Shown piece by piece: positions 34,943 through 42,821 of a DNA stretch of 42,821 nt. The DNA lies in contig WRPG01000047.1 of the NCBI GenBank assembly GCA_009773355.1, positions 1 to 42,821 on the forward strand, in the 5' to 3' direction. The stretch comes from Limisphaerales bacterium. Lineage in GTDB: Bacteria > Verrucomicrobiota > Verrucomicrobiia > Limisphaerales > SXTU01. A model generated the notes under the pieces. The model did not search any database and was not told the DNA's origin. It saw only the letters and a program-made list of their open reading frames with translations. A program made the translations under genes and the position numbers. The number at the start of each line of letters is the position of its first letter. Position 1 is the stretch's first letter.

Positions 34943-37042
34943 TCAGAACGGCGATTCCTCGCTGTGTTCGTTCGTCTCGCCCATGTCGCTGAAATCCGTC
35001 GCGACGTGCGGGCGGAGGTTCCATTCTTCGCGCAGCTCCACCGGGATTTCGGCTAGGAAGCGGGAGGGTTGCTGCATCATGTCGCCGCCGCCCTGCATGA
35101 AGCGCATCAGCGGATGGCTGAGATACAGCTCGTCCTTCGCGCGCGTGACGGCGACGTAGAAGAGCCGGCGCTCCTCCTCCTCGCCCTCCGGGTTGTCAAT
35201 GGAGCGCGCCGAGGGGAACAGCCCGTCGCAAAGCATGATGACGAAGACGACGCGGAACTCGAGGCCCTTGGCCTGGTGAATGGACGAGAGGCGAATCTTC
35301 TCGTGCTCGTCCTCGGCCGGCTGGTTGTCCTCGGCCTCGACGTTGGTGAGCAGCGCGAGCTGCGTGAGGAAGTCCTCCATCGTCGGGAACTGCCGCGCGA
35401 AGCTGGCGAGCTGCTCCAAGTCCTCGATCCGGTTGCGGAAGTTGGGGTAAGTGGCCTTGAGGTAATCCTCGTAGCCGGCCTCCAGCACGAGGCGGATCAT
35501 GGCGTCGGTCTTCGCACGGATTTCCGCCGTGCAAAGCTGCGCGATGGTGGCGGTGAACTGTGCCCAGGCCGCCGCTGACTTCTTGGGCACGGCGCGGGCG
35601 CATTGCTGAAGGGCAACGGCGAGCGAGGGAGGGGCGTGTTGCGTGTTGCGTGTTGCGTGTTCGGAATCGAGTTCGGACACGCAACACGCAGCACGGAACA
35701 CGTTCCACAACTTGTCCGCGCTCTTGCCGCCGACACCCGGCATCATCCGCACCAGCCGCTTGAAGCTGATTTCATCGCGCGGGTTGTGGACGAGCTTGAG
35801 GTAGGCCGCCACGTCCTTCACATGGGCCTGTTCGAAGAAGCGGATGCCGCTGGTGATGCTGAAAGGGATGTTGCGGCGCGTGAGTTCGAGCTGGAGTTCG
35901 AGAGCGTGGAAGTGCGAGCGGTAAAGCACGGCCATCTCGCCGAGCGGGATGCCCTCATCACGCAGCTCCAAGGCGCGCTGCGCGACAAACGCGGCCTGCT
36001 CGCCCGCGTCCATGCACGCGGTGACGACGGGCTTCATGCCGGACGGGCGCGCGGCGGCGAGTTCCTTCTGGAACTGGTGGATGTTCGGCGCGATGGCGGC
36101 GTTGGCGAAGGCGAGAATCTCCGGCGTGCTGCGGTAGTTGACCTCAATTTTGAAGGTCTGGCAGCCGAAGTAGCGCTGCGGAAACTCCAGGATGTTTTTG
36201 AAGTTCGCCCCGCGCCACGCGTAGATGCTTTGCGCGTCGTCGCCGACGACCATGACGTTCTTGTGGACAGCGGCGAGGCGGTCAATGAGTTCGCCCTGGA
36301 GCGAGTTCGTGTCCTGATACTCGTCCACGAGGATGAACTGAAAGCGCCGCTGGTAGAAGTCGCGCAGGTCGGGAAACTCCTTGAGCACGCGCAGCCATTG
36401 CGTGAGCAGGTCGTCGAAGTCCATGCCGTTGGTGGCCTGCTTGCGCTCGCGGTAGCGGGCGGCGATGTCCTCAATCTTGTTCGCGAGCGGGGCGAAGTGG
36501 TCGTAGTCCTGCGCAAGCGTCTCGGCGATGCTGCGGCCCGTGTTCAGCGCCATCGAGAAGATGTCGCCGAGCACGTCGGGCTTCGGGAACCGCGTCTCCT
36601 TCACGTCAATGCCCGCCTCGTCCACGCAGGCTTGAATGAGGTCCTTCGCGTCCTCGCGGTCGAGGATGGTGAAGTCCGGCCGCCAGCCGAGCACTTCAGC
36701 ATGGCGGCGAAGGATGCGATTGCCGACGGAATGGAAGGTGCCGCCCCAGAGCTGCGAGACATCGTTGCCCAGCAGGTCGGCGACGCGGCGCATCATTTCC
36801 TTCGCGGCCTTGTTCGTGAAGGTCAGCAGCAGGATGCGGTCGGGCGGCGTGCCGTGCTCGATGAGCCACGCGACGCGGTAGGTGAGCGTGCGGGTCTTGC
36901 CCGCGCCCGCGCCGGCGATGACGAGCGCTGGGCCGTCCTCGGCGGTGACGGCGGCGTATTGCTGGGCGTTCAGTTCGCGCGCGTAGTCAATCTGCAACTC
37001 GGCGGGAGCGGAGAAGCGGTTGAGCTGGTAGTCGCGCGACAC
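34943..37042 (-). CDS. UvrD/PcrA/Rep-family DNA helicase
   Basis: 699 residues. Superfamily 1A helicase motifs are Walker A GAGAGKT (44-50), motif Ia TFTNKAAKEM (74-83), motif II DEYQD (240-244), motif III GDDAQSIYAWRGA and motif IV NYRSTPEIL; 'LSSIHQAKGLEF' and 'ERRLFYVAVTRAKDELYL' near the end are V and VI. It unwinds DNA 3' to 5' in repair, replication restart or removal of RecA. A type F repeat (35634-35702) sits in-frame in the 2B region and codes for SELDSEHATRNTQHAPPS at about residues 446-469, where PcrA has a flexible loop. No repair genes are adjacent. It should still be active because the motifs are intact. Confidence 0.93.
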   Translation of the reverse strand: MSRDYQLNRFSAPAELQIDYARELNAQQYAAVTAEDGPALVIAGAGAGKTRTLTYRVAWLIEHGTPPDRILLLTFTNKAAKEMMRRVADLLGNDVSQLWGGTFHSVGNRILRRHAEVLGWRPDFTILDREDAKDLIQACVDEAGIDVKETRFPKPDVLGDIFSMALNTGRSIAETLAQDYDHFAPLANKIEDIAARYRERKQATNGMDFDDLLTQWLRVLKEFPDLRDFYQRRFQFILVDEYQDTNSLQGELIDRLAAVHKNVMVVGDDAQSIYAWRGANFKNILEFPQRYFGCQTFKIEVNYRSTPEILAFANAAIAPNIHQFQKELAAARPSGMKPVVTACMDAGEQAAFVAQRALELRDEGIPLGEMAVLYRSHFHALELQLELTRRNIPFSITSGIRFFEQAHVKDVAAYLKLVHNPRDEISFKRLVRMMPGVGGKSADKLWNVFRAACCVSELDSEHATRNTQHAPPSLAVALQQCARAVPKKSAAAWAQFTATIAQLCTAEIRAKTDAMIRLVLEAGYEDYLKATYPNFRNRIEDLEQLASFARQFPTMEDFLTQLALLTNVEAEDNQPAEDEHEKIRLSSIHQAKGLEFRVVFVIMLCDGLFPSARSIDNPEGEEEERRLFYVAVTRAKDELYLSHPLMRFMQGGGDMMQQPSRFLAEIPVELREEWNLRPHVATDFSDMGETNEHSEESPF
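35634..35702. repeat. Palindromic repeat, type F, in-frame inside the UvrD-like gene
   Basis: Four tandem copies of gcgtgtt-type units on the left (35634-35665) pair with cacgcaacacgcagcacg on the right (35678-35695). Translated without a stop, it adds the peptide between CVSELDS and HAPPS. Confidence 0.85.
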
Positions 37043-37164
37043 GGCGGGGATTCAACGGGCTGGGAGCGAACGGGAGAAGGAAAAAGGCACGGGTGCCTAC
37101 GAGAAGCGGCAAAGCCGAGCATCAAGGCGTAAAACGTAACGCGTAATGCGTAACGGAGGCGAGG

Positions 37165-38022
37165 CTACTTGGCGACGATCACCGCTGGCTCCATCGCCAG
37201 CCGCTTCGAGCGCTCGATGTTGGCCTCAATGGCCGCGAGGTAGGCGTTCGGGCCGTCGGGATACGGCTCGCTCAGGAAGCGGAAGTTGCTCTGGAAATCC
37301 TTCTCGATCTTGGGCCGCACGTATTTCTCCCAGAACATCGGCGTCATCTTCAGCAGGTGCTCGGCGCTCTCGAACATCGTCTTGGTGCCGCTGTAGCGCG
37401 CGGACTCGGCGAACTCAGCGAAGAGGATGGGCAGCTTGTCCACGTAGTCGGCCGCGGCCATCTGGCCCAGCAGGTCCGCCGTGCCGATGCAGAAGCCGAT
37501 GGTGCGCTCGACCTCGCCCTGGAAGGGGATGGCGTCGATCTTCACGTTCACGCCGGTGCAGCGGATCATGCGCATGACGATGCCGGCGTCCTCGGAGCTG
37601 AAACCCTTCTCGGTGAGGAGCTGCTGGGCGAAGTTCGCGCTGCGGCTGACGTGGATCAGCGTGTATTTCGCGCCCGTGCCCTCGTTGTCGCCGCGCACCT
37701 TCAGGTAGCCGGTGTCGTGCAGGAGAATCGCGAGCAGGCCGAGCTCAAACATCCGCTGCGGCACCGCTGGAGCGACCCCGGCGCGCTGGCGGCCCCGGAG
37801 AATCTGCGCGTAGCACAAGGTGCCCTGTAGGGTGTGCTCTAAATCGTGGTAGAGCGCATCAATCGGCTGGTAATCCCGATAACGGCCCTCGAAGGCGTCC
37901 ACCGCCCACCCGAACACCCTGGCAACGAAATCCCGTTCCCCCCTGCTGAACATTTCGCCGTGTATGGAAGCCACGGCGGCCTGAACGGCGACCGGACTTT
38001 TCGTGTCCGCAACTGGGAACAT
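37165..38022 (-). CDS. HD-domain phosphohydrolase
   Basis: 285 residues. The metal-binding HD signature is spread over H59-D60 (ALYHDLEHT), H63 and H102-D103 (LLHDTGY), with a later His (LIHVSRSANFA) that may complete the site. This fits the HD/PDEase family, which hydrolyses nucleotides, cyclic nucleotides or phosphoesters. It has no GAF, PAS or other sensor domain. The C-terminal half is helical. The protein is probably cytoplasmic. The gene lies alone, between the UvrD-like gene (122-bp gap) and the cytochrome-maturation genes, on the same strand. A link to the cyclic-nucleotide cyclase at 19425 is possible because both can act on cyclic nucleotides, but nothing in the sequence proves it. 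Confidence 0.75.
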   Translation of the reverse strand: MFPVADTKSPVAVQAAVASIHGEMFSRGERDFVARVFGWAVDAFEGRYRDYQPIDALYHDLEHTLQGTLCYAQILRGRQRAGVAPAVPQRMFELGLLAILLHDTGYLKVRGDNEGTGAKYTLIHVSRSANFAQQLLTEKGFSSEDAGIVMRMIRCTGVNVKIDAIPFQGEVERTIGFCIGTADLLGQMAAADYVDKLPILFAEFAESARYSGTKTMFESAEHLLKMTPMFWEKYVRPKIEKDFQSNFRFLSEPYPDGPNAYLAAIEANIERSKRLAMEPAVIVAK

Positions 38023-38269
38023 CAGAGCGAATCTAGGCAGGCAGAGCCGCTAATGCACGCCTTTTTTCGAGCCGGCTTGGCAGGCCCGGGCGCGGCGGCC
38101 CTCCGGAAAGGTGCGACGGGGAGCGGCTGAACCATGCGGTGCCGCGAAATCCATCCGTGATGCCCTCGTTGCCGTGGGGTCGGGTGTGGAGCGGTGGTCG
38201 TCACCGGGGTGGGGAACGTCGCGCTAGGCGGCCTCGATTTGGCGGATGACTTCCGAGCCGAGAATGGGA

Positions 38270-40273
38270 TTACACCGCCTGCGGCTTCCTCGGTGCGGCT
38301 CCGGTCGGGCCGGAGTCGCCGGCGGTCGGCCCTTTCCCGCTCTTCCAAAACCGCTCCGGCAGGCAGCCGAGGCCGATGAGGACGAGCTGGCTGGCGTTGA
38401 AGATCATCAGCCACTTGAAGGCGGCGTCCATGAAGCCGTAGCTGTGCAGGCCCACGCCCAGCATGTTCGTGCCAAACCAGCTCCACGCGGTCACGATGTT
38501 GCCGAAGAGCGCGAGGTTCATCAGGCCGCGCTCGCCGACGAGTTTGCCCCACCGCGCGTGCAGGATGAGGGCGTTCCAGATGACGATGAGCAGCGCGCCG
38601 TTTTCCTTCGGGTCCCAGCCCCAGAAGCGGCCCCAGCTCTGGTCCGCCCAGATGCCGCCGAGAATGGTCCCGACGAAGCTCAACAGCGTGGCGAAGCAGA
38701 CGATGCCATAGACCATGCGCGAAAGGCTCTTGGCCGTGGCCTCGTCGAGCGTGCGGGTGAACACGCCGCGCAGGACGTAGATCATCGCCAGGAAGCCGGC
38801 GAGGAAGGTCGAGGCGTAGCCGATGGTGATGCTGGTCACGTGCGTCGCGAGCCAGAAGTTCGTGTCCAGCACGGCGCGCATCATCTCCATCGTGTCGCCG
38901 GTGGAGGAGGTCTGCGCGAGGTGGTGCGCGATGATGAGCGTGATGAAGCCGACGGACGACGCGGTGACGCTGCCGATGCCGTTGCGGTAGATGCGCTCGA
39001 GCACGACGCCCAGCACGACCGCGCCCCAGCCGACGAAGATGGCGGAGGAGTAGAGGTTGGTCACGGGCGGGCGGCCTTCGAGGAACATGCGGAAGACGAG
39101 GCCCACGGTGTGGATGACGAGCGCGAGCGAGACGAGTCGGAACGCGGCGCGGTTGAGGTTCTCGGACCAGTTCAACCACGAAGCGGCGGCGAGGATGAGG
39201 GCGATGACGTAGATCATCATGCTGCGGTAGAACGGAAGGAACTGGTTGAAGAGCGATTCCTGCCGACCTTTCTTCAGCTCGGTGGCGAGCGGCCCGGCGA
39301 GCGCGGCGCGGTAGTCGGCGAGCGCGCGGTTGAACTCGGCGGGCTTGCCCTGCGCGTAGGCGGTGGCGAGCGCGGCATGGGCCTGGACGGACGCGGGGAT
39401 TTCGCCGGCGCGGATGCCGTCCATGAGCGCCTGCCCGACGTTGGCCCAGTCGGCCTTCTTCTGGCCGGGCTGCGTGGGCGGGACGAGGAGCGGGTAGGCC
39501 ATCTGCGCCATCATTGCGTAAGGTTCGGCGTAACCGAGGAACTTCTCGAACAGCTCCTTGTCATACTCCTGCCCGGACTGCTGCGCGCGGATGGCGCGGA
39601 GGCCGGCGGGGAGCAGCTTCTCGAATTGAGCCAGGTCAGCGGCGAAGTCGCGGCTGTTCTCCGGCTTGAGGCTGTTCTTGAGCCGCAGGTAGGTGGTCAG
39701 GCCGTTGTGCAGGCTCATGAGCGAGCGCTGGTAGGGCGTGCGCAGCTCCTGCTTGATCTGGCCGACCTGCTTGGACTCGCGCTCCATCATCGCGAGGTTG
39801 GGCTTGAGGTCGTTGAAGGTGTAGTAGCGCAGGCCGGAACGCTCGACGCCCTTGGCCTGGAGCTTCAGCTCGCCCAGCAGCTCGGGGTGGTGGATGAGGA
39901 AGATGGGGCGCGTGTCCGCCAGCTCGGGCTTGCTGAAGACTTCGAGCAGCCACTCGCCGGGCTTGAGTTTCGCCGGGTGCTTGCTGAACTGATACCACTT
40001 GCGCTCGGTGAGCGGGGCCTGGAGTTCCTCCCATTTGCCCCACTTGCCGTCGGCGCCGTTGCCTTCCAGCGGCACGTCGGTGTTGCCCCGGATGATGACA
40101 AGGCTGTTGCGCCCGATGGAGTCGAGGGGCTGCACGCGGCCGTTGACGAGCGCGGGCAGCTTGGCCCACTCGCGGACCTGGAAGGCGTCGGGCTTGTCGG
40201 CGCGCGGTTTCAGCGAGTAGGCGGCCTCGAAGGCGAAGACGGCGAAGAGGAGCCAGGGCCAGTGCTTTTTCAT
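38270..40273 (-). CDS. System II cytochrome c maturation protein CcsA/ResC-like
   Basis: 667 residues. The N-terminal 340 form a large soluble, probably extracytoplasmic domain after one TM (HWPWLLFAVFAFEAAYS). The C-terminal half has about eight TMs and the haem-handling tryptophan-rich WWD motif 'WADQSWGRFWGWDPKEN' at about 535-555. A histidine stretch ('IIAHHLAQTS') and others could ligate haem. CcsA receives haem from the cytoplasmic side and, with ResB, joins it to CxxCH apocytochromes such as the PSD1 protein. The N-terminal extension is much larger than in Bacillus ResC and typical of this phylum group. The ResB gene lies 198 bases upstream on the same strand, so an operon is likely. 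Confidence 0.9.
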   Translation of the reverse strand: MKKHWPWLLFAVFAFEAAYSLKPRADKPDAFQVREWAKLPALVNGRVQPLDSIGRNSLVIIRGNTDVPLEGNGADGKWGKWEELQAPLTERKWYQFSKHPAKLKPGEWLLEVFSKPELADTRPIFLIHHPELLGELKLQAKGVERSGLRYYTFNDLKPNLAMMERESKQVGQIKQELRTPYQRSLMSLHNGLTTYLRLKNSLKPENSRDFAADLAQFEKLLPAGLRAIRAQQSGQEYDKELFEKFLGYAEPYAMMAQMAYPLLVPPTQPGQKKADWANVGQALMDGIRAGEIPASVQAHAALATAYAQGKPAEFNRALADYRAALAGPLATELKKGRQESLFNQFLPFYRSMMIYVIALILAAASWLNWSENLNRAAFRLVSLALVIHTVGLVFRMFLEGRPPVTNLYSSAIFVGWGAVVLGVVLERIYRNGIGSVTASSVGFITLIIAHHLAQTSSTGDTMEMMRAVLDTNFWLATHVTSITIGYASTFLAGFLAMIYVLRGVFTRTLDEATAKSLSRMVYGIVCFATLLSFVGTILGGIWADQSWGRFWGWDPKENGALLIVIWNALILHARWGKLVGERGLMNLALFGNIVTAWSWFGTNMLGVGLHSYGFMDAAFKWLMIFNASQLVLIGLGCLPERFWKSGKGPTAGDSGPTGAAPRKPQAV

Positions 40274-40471
40274 GGGAGGGGAGGGTTAGCCGCAAAGAGG
40301 CGCAAGAAGGCGCAAAAGTGAAACGTATTGCGAGATGCGGTAAGGCGCGTCTGTCCCCAGCGCGCCGCTGCTGCGACCGCACGCCCAACCGGCGCGGTGA
40401 GGACACCGCGCCCTACCATGTGCGCTGTGTTCCTCACGCGTGTTGGACGTTGGACGTTCGTCTTCATCACT
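40274..40471. other. 198-bp gap between resB-like and ccsA-like genes, repeat-rich
   Basis: Contains a cluster of low-complexity repeat remnants: gcaaagaggcgcaagaaggc (about 40292-40311), gcgcggtgaggacaccgcgc (about 40393-40412) and gttggacgttggacgttcg (about 40442-40460). There is no gene. It is the same kind of palindromic debris seen elsewhere in the window. Confidence 0.6.
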
Positions 40472-41749
40472 TCACTTCTTTGCGATCTCTGCGCCCTTTC
40501 GCGGCTGATTGTTCTTCGCCTTCACGTTGTTCGCGGCGGCGGGCACCGGGGTCTTGCGCTTCCGGGCGAACTCGACCAGGTGAATCAGGAATTGGACGGC
40601 CAGCCCTGCGCCGACCATCACGCACGCCAAGTAGGGCGTGAGCCAGCTCGGGTTCTTGACGACCTGGAAGGTGGAGGAAGGCGTGACCTTCTCGCCGGGG
40701 TTGCGTGCCATCGCCTCGCGGGCGGTTTGCTCGTCCACCATCTGAAGCTGGTAGAAGGTCAGGCCCGCGTAGCGCAGCGGGTTGTTCATGTAAATCTCGG
40801 TCTCGCGGCGCTCGTTCTTGGCGGGATGGTCAATGCGGATGCGGCTGCGGAAGTCCTTGGGCAAATCGGTGCCGGGATAGCGGTCATGGGTGAAGTCCAG
40901 CAGAGTGAGGCTGTAAGGCTTGTAGTAGCGCTTGAAGCGCAGCGCCAGCCCCCACGGCTTGCCATCCACCTCGAACGACTGGCTGGCCGAGCTTTGGGCG
41001 GTCACCAGCCAGATGCCCTTGGATTCCGTCCCGGCGAACACCTCCACCGTGGCGCTGGGGATGTTCCGCGATTCCATGTCCTGCGTCACGGGCAGCGGAA
41101 AGACCCACACCTTTTTCCCGTAGCCGGCGGTGACGTGCGGCACCACCGCGACAGGCGGCTTGACGCCTTCCGTCGCGCTTTCGACCATCGAGTTCGGCCA
41201 ATACTCCCGCACCTTCACGGTGAAGGGCAGTTGCGGGTGTTTGATTTCCCCCTTCGCTCTGACGAAGCGCTCGGGGATGGAAACGACCTCCTCGTCATCG
41301 GGCAGCGACTGGTTGATGAGGGCCAGCTCGCAGGCGTGAAAGTCCTCGGAATAATTCTTGGTCTGGCCCGCCTCCAGCCGCATCGCGCTCTCCGTGGAAA
41401 GCATGTCGGTGCCGAGCTGGCCGAGGAGCAGCAGGATGACGCCGAGGTGCGTCATGAAAATGCCGGAGCGCCGCCAGGTCCAGTGGAAGCGCGTGAAGTG
41501 CGCCGTGACCAGGCTGACGAACAGCGCGCTGCCGATGGTGTAGCCGCCGGGCAGGATGAGCCACGGCATCTTCGTGCCGAAGAGCGTCGCGCCGACAACG
41601 AACCAGCTTTTGAAGAAGCGGGTCTGCGCGTTGTAGAGGCCCTCGTGGACCTGCGCCAGCGTGCCGACGAAGACGAGCACCAAGCCGAGCGCGAGCAGCA
41701 CGACGGTGAGCTTCAGGGAGGAGAGGAATTTGATCAGGCGGTCGAACAT
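40472..41749 (-). CDS. ResB-like cytochrome c biogenesis protein
   Basis: 425 residues from ATG 41749 (MFDRLIKFLSSLKLTVVLLALG). The upstream open frame to 41968 is only translated repeat. TM1 is LTVVLLALGLVLVFVGTLAQ; two more lie at about 75-125 ('GSALFVSLVTAHFTRF' and 'GIFMTHLGVILLLLGQLG'). A large periplasmic part of about 240 residues follows, and a final TM (YLACVMVGAGLAVQFLIHLVEF) ends the chain. ResB partners CcsA in System II, holding apocytochromes reduced while haem is attached. It precedes the CcsA gene in the transcript, separated by 198 bases of repeat-rich DNA. The thioredoxin at 33489 could support the same pathway. Confidence 0.88.
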   Translation of the reverse strand: MFDRLIKFLSSLKLTVVLLALGLVLVFVGTLAQVHEGLYNAQTRFFKSWFVVGATLFGTKMPWLILPGGYTIGSALFVSLVTAHFTRFHWTWRRSGIFMTHLGVILLLLGQLGTDMLSTESAMRLEAGQTKNYSEDFHACELALINQSLPDDEEVVSIPERFVRAKGEIKHPQLPFTVKVREYWPNSMVESATEGVKPPVAVVPHVTAGYGKKVWVFPLPVTQDMESRNIPSATVEVFAGTESKGIWLVTAQSSASQSFEVDGKPWGLALRFKRYYKPYSLTLLDFTHDRYPGTDLPKDFRSRIRIDHPAKNERRETEIYMNNPLRYAGLTFYQLQMVDEQTAREAMARNPGEKVTPSSTFQVVKNPSWLTPYLACVMVGAGLAVQFLIHLVEFARKRKTPVPAAANNVKAKNNQPRKGAEIAKK

Positions 41750-41763
41750 GAAAGTCGGGGGGG

Positions 41764-41900
41764 AAGCTCCAAGCTCCAAGCTCCAAGCTCCAAAGAAGCT
41801 CCAAATCCCAAGCTCCAAAGAGGCTGGTGCAGCAGGGCGCGATTTGGAGCTTGGAGCTTGGTCATTCTTTGGAACTTGGGATTTGGGATTTGGAGCTTGG
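41764..41900. repeat. Large palindromic repeat, type G, between resB-like and partial gene
   Basis: The left arm (41764-41823) is tandem aagctcc and ccaaatc units. The right arm (41841-41900) carries the complementary gagcttgg and gatttgg units. The pair is imperfect but spans about 60 bases each side. It touches the stop codon of the neighbouring gene (41901) and fills the space to the ResB-like start. Confidence 0.9.
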
Positions 41901-42821
41901 CTAGTTCTTCGCCGATTTGACGAACGCGACGAGCGCGTCCTTTTCCTTGGCGACGACGGACTTCTCACCCATCAGCTTGTAGAACCAGGTGCCGCGGCCG
42001 GAGGGGACGAGCAGAACAATCATGTCAGCGGCGTCGCCCTCGCCGGTGCTGCCGCTGAGTTCGACGATGCGTGCGCCAGCGCCGAGCGCGGGGAAGAGCG
42101 GAGCCTGCTTCTCGACCTCGCTGTCGGTGGCGGCGGGGAGGCTGAGTTGGTTGCGCCAGCGATTGAGGTTGGCGTTGAGCGCGCCGCCCATGCCGCCGAG
42201 GAAGACGGCGGTGATTTCCGCGCCGGCCTTGCCTTCGCCGACCTTGTATTTCGCCGCCTGCATCGCGCCGGGAGCCTGTTGCTTCCAGTGCGCCGGTGCG
42301 GTCCATGCGGGCGCGCCCGCGCCCTGGCTGGGGGCTGGGCTGGCAGCGACCGGAGCGGGCGTGGAAGGCGCGCCTTCATCGGAGCCGGCGTGGAACTTGA
42401 GCGACTTGAGGAAACCGATGAACGCGGGCTTCTGCTGCTCCACCAGCGCGCTGGGGCCGGTGAGCTTGATGAACCACGAGACGCCGTCCTGCTTCTGCAA
42501 CGCGACGATGATGCGCTCGGCGGCAGGGTCGCTGCCGGGCTTCGTGGCACCGGTGAGGTCGAAGAGCTTGCCTTCCGCGCCCGCGATGGGGACCGGCTGG
42601 AGGAGCTTGGGCAGCTCGCTGTCGGTGAGCGGAGCGAGGCCGAGCTGCTCGCGCCAGAGATTTACGAACTGCAAATCGGTCCCGCCCATGCCGGGGAAGG
42701 CGATGACGGCGGCCTCGGCGCGCTGGCCGTCCTTGCCCGCAATGGCGAAGGTCGCGGCGCGCGAACCGACGGCCGGGGCCTCGCTCCAGCCGGCGGGCAG
42801 TTCGCCCCAGTGCGCGTGCGG
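41901..42821 (-). CDS. Protein of two tandem unknown domains, 5' end beyond the window
   Basis: At least 306 residues; the frame stays open to the window edge, so the start is not seen. Two similar units of about 130 residues can be aligned: one from 'WGELPAGWSEAP' through 'GMGGTDLQFVNLWREQLGLAPLTDSEL' and 'GVSWFIKLTGPSALV', and another from 'WTAPAHWKQQAPGAM' through 'GMGGALNANLNRWRNQLSLPAATDSEV' and 'GTWFYKLMGEKSVV'. Between them runs an Ala/Pro/Gly-rich linker. This is a repeated unknown fold, probably exported or peripheral since it precedes a cytochrome-maturation operon, but the signal peptide would lie outside. Function unknown. The stop is immediately next to a type G repeat. Confidence 0.7.
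   Translation of the reverse strand, partial: PHAHWGELPAGWSEAPAVGSRAATFAIAGKDGQRAEAAVIAFPGMGGTDLQFVNLWREQLGLAPLTDSELPKLLQPVPIAGAEGKLFDLTGATKPGSDPAAERIIVALQKQDGVSWFIKLTGPSALVEQQKPAFIGFLKSLKFHAGSDEGAPSTPAPVAASPAPSQGAGAPAWTAPAHWKQQAPGAMQAAKYKVGEGKAGAEITAVFLGGMGGALNANLNRWRNQLSLPAATDSEVEKQAPLFPALGAGARIVELSGSTGEGDAADMIVLLVPSGRGTWFYKLMGEKSVVAKEKDALVAFVKSAKN

Noticed and set aside
37081-37150. A repeat-like stretch with cgtaacgcgtaatgcgtaac between the UvrD-like and HD-domain genes.
   Set aside because: It may be half of a palindromic unit, but no inverted partner is clear within the gap.
38221-38269. A short coding-like frame (ILGSEVIRQIEAA) downstream of the CcsA-like stop.
   Set aside because: Only about 15 codons, no start or further support; probably chance.
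41750-41968. An N-terminal extension of the ResB-like gene to 41968.
   Set aside because: It is translated type G repeat (LELGIWSFFGAWSLELGA); the true start MFDRLIKFL is followed by the first membrane helix.
1-42821. CRISPR arrays, rRNA genes, phage structural genes or restriction/defence clusters.
   Set aside because: None was seen. The repeats are palindromic pairs with irregular spacing, not regularly spaced direct repeats, and no cas-like gene is present.

Overview
The window is GC-rich bacterial chromosome, most likely from a verrucomicrobial lineage. This is inferred from a PSCyt1/DUF1549/DUF1553 cytochrome protein (a Planctomycetes-Verrucomicrobia hallmark), a DUF3516-type Ski2-like helicase, very long antisense open frames typical of high GC, and many short palindromic repeats that also lie in-frame inside genes. 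No taxonomic marker such as rRNA is present, so the assignment is an inference.

Layout. 93-1963: a small element bounded by a perfect 88-bp inverted repeat. It carries a 53-residue basic protein and a large serine recombinase whose last codons run antisense through the 3' end of a tRNA-Leu(UAA) gene (1957-2044). 2183-4795: helicase. 4798-6137 (minus): a small membrane protein translationally coupled to a BtuF-like cobalamin-binding protein. 6292-9045 (minus): an ECF sigma factor, an anti-sigma-like protein fused to a large extracytoplasmic domain, and a small secreted protein. 9222-10439 (minus): a GspE/PilB-type ATPase. 10619-12649 (minus): an exported serine hydrolase. 12774-15269 (minus): purL. 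15437-15952: an FHA membrane protein behind a good sigma-70 promoter. 15993-17875 (minus): hemB coupled to a zinc-ribbon membrane protein. 17972-19358 (minus): a gene remnant and an MFS transporter. 19425-20660 (minus): response regulator-nucleotidyl cyclase. 20791-24336: the PSD1-type cytochrome protein.

24710-33406 is a heavy-metal resistance locus. A small secreted repeat protein precedes genes in the same order as cnrYXH-CBA of Cupriavidus: a one-TM anti-sigma-like protein, a CnrX-like periplasmic sensor, an ECF sigma factor, then outer-membrane factor, adaptor and RND pump. The adaptor has two Cys/His/Met-rich metal-binding modules, which points to copper or silver. The Y-like and H-like genes each carry a single-base frameshift as sequenced.

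33489-42821 (all minus): a TlpA-like thioredoxin, a UvrD/PcrA helicase, an HD-domain protein, the System II cytochrome c maturation pair CcsA and ResB, and a two-repeat protein cut by the window edge.

The most unusual general feature is a collection of palindromic repeats of at least ten kinds. Some lie between genes. Others lie inside the helicase, purL (four places), the PSD1 protein, the UvrD helicase and probably the RND pump without breaking the frame, which adds low-complexity peptides to housekeeping proteins. This resembles the in-frame palindromic elements of Rickettsia, but with different sequences.
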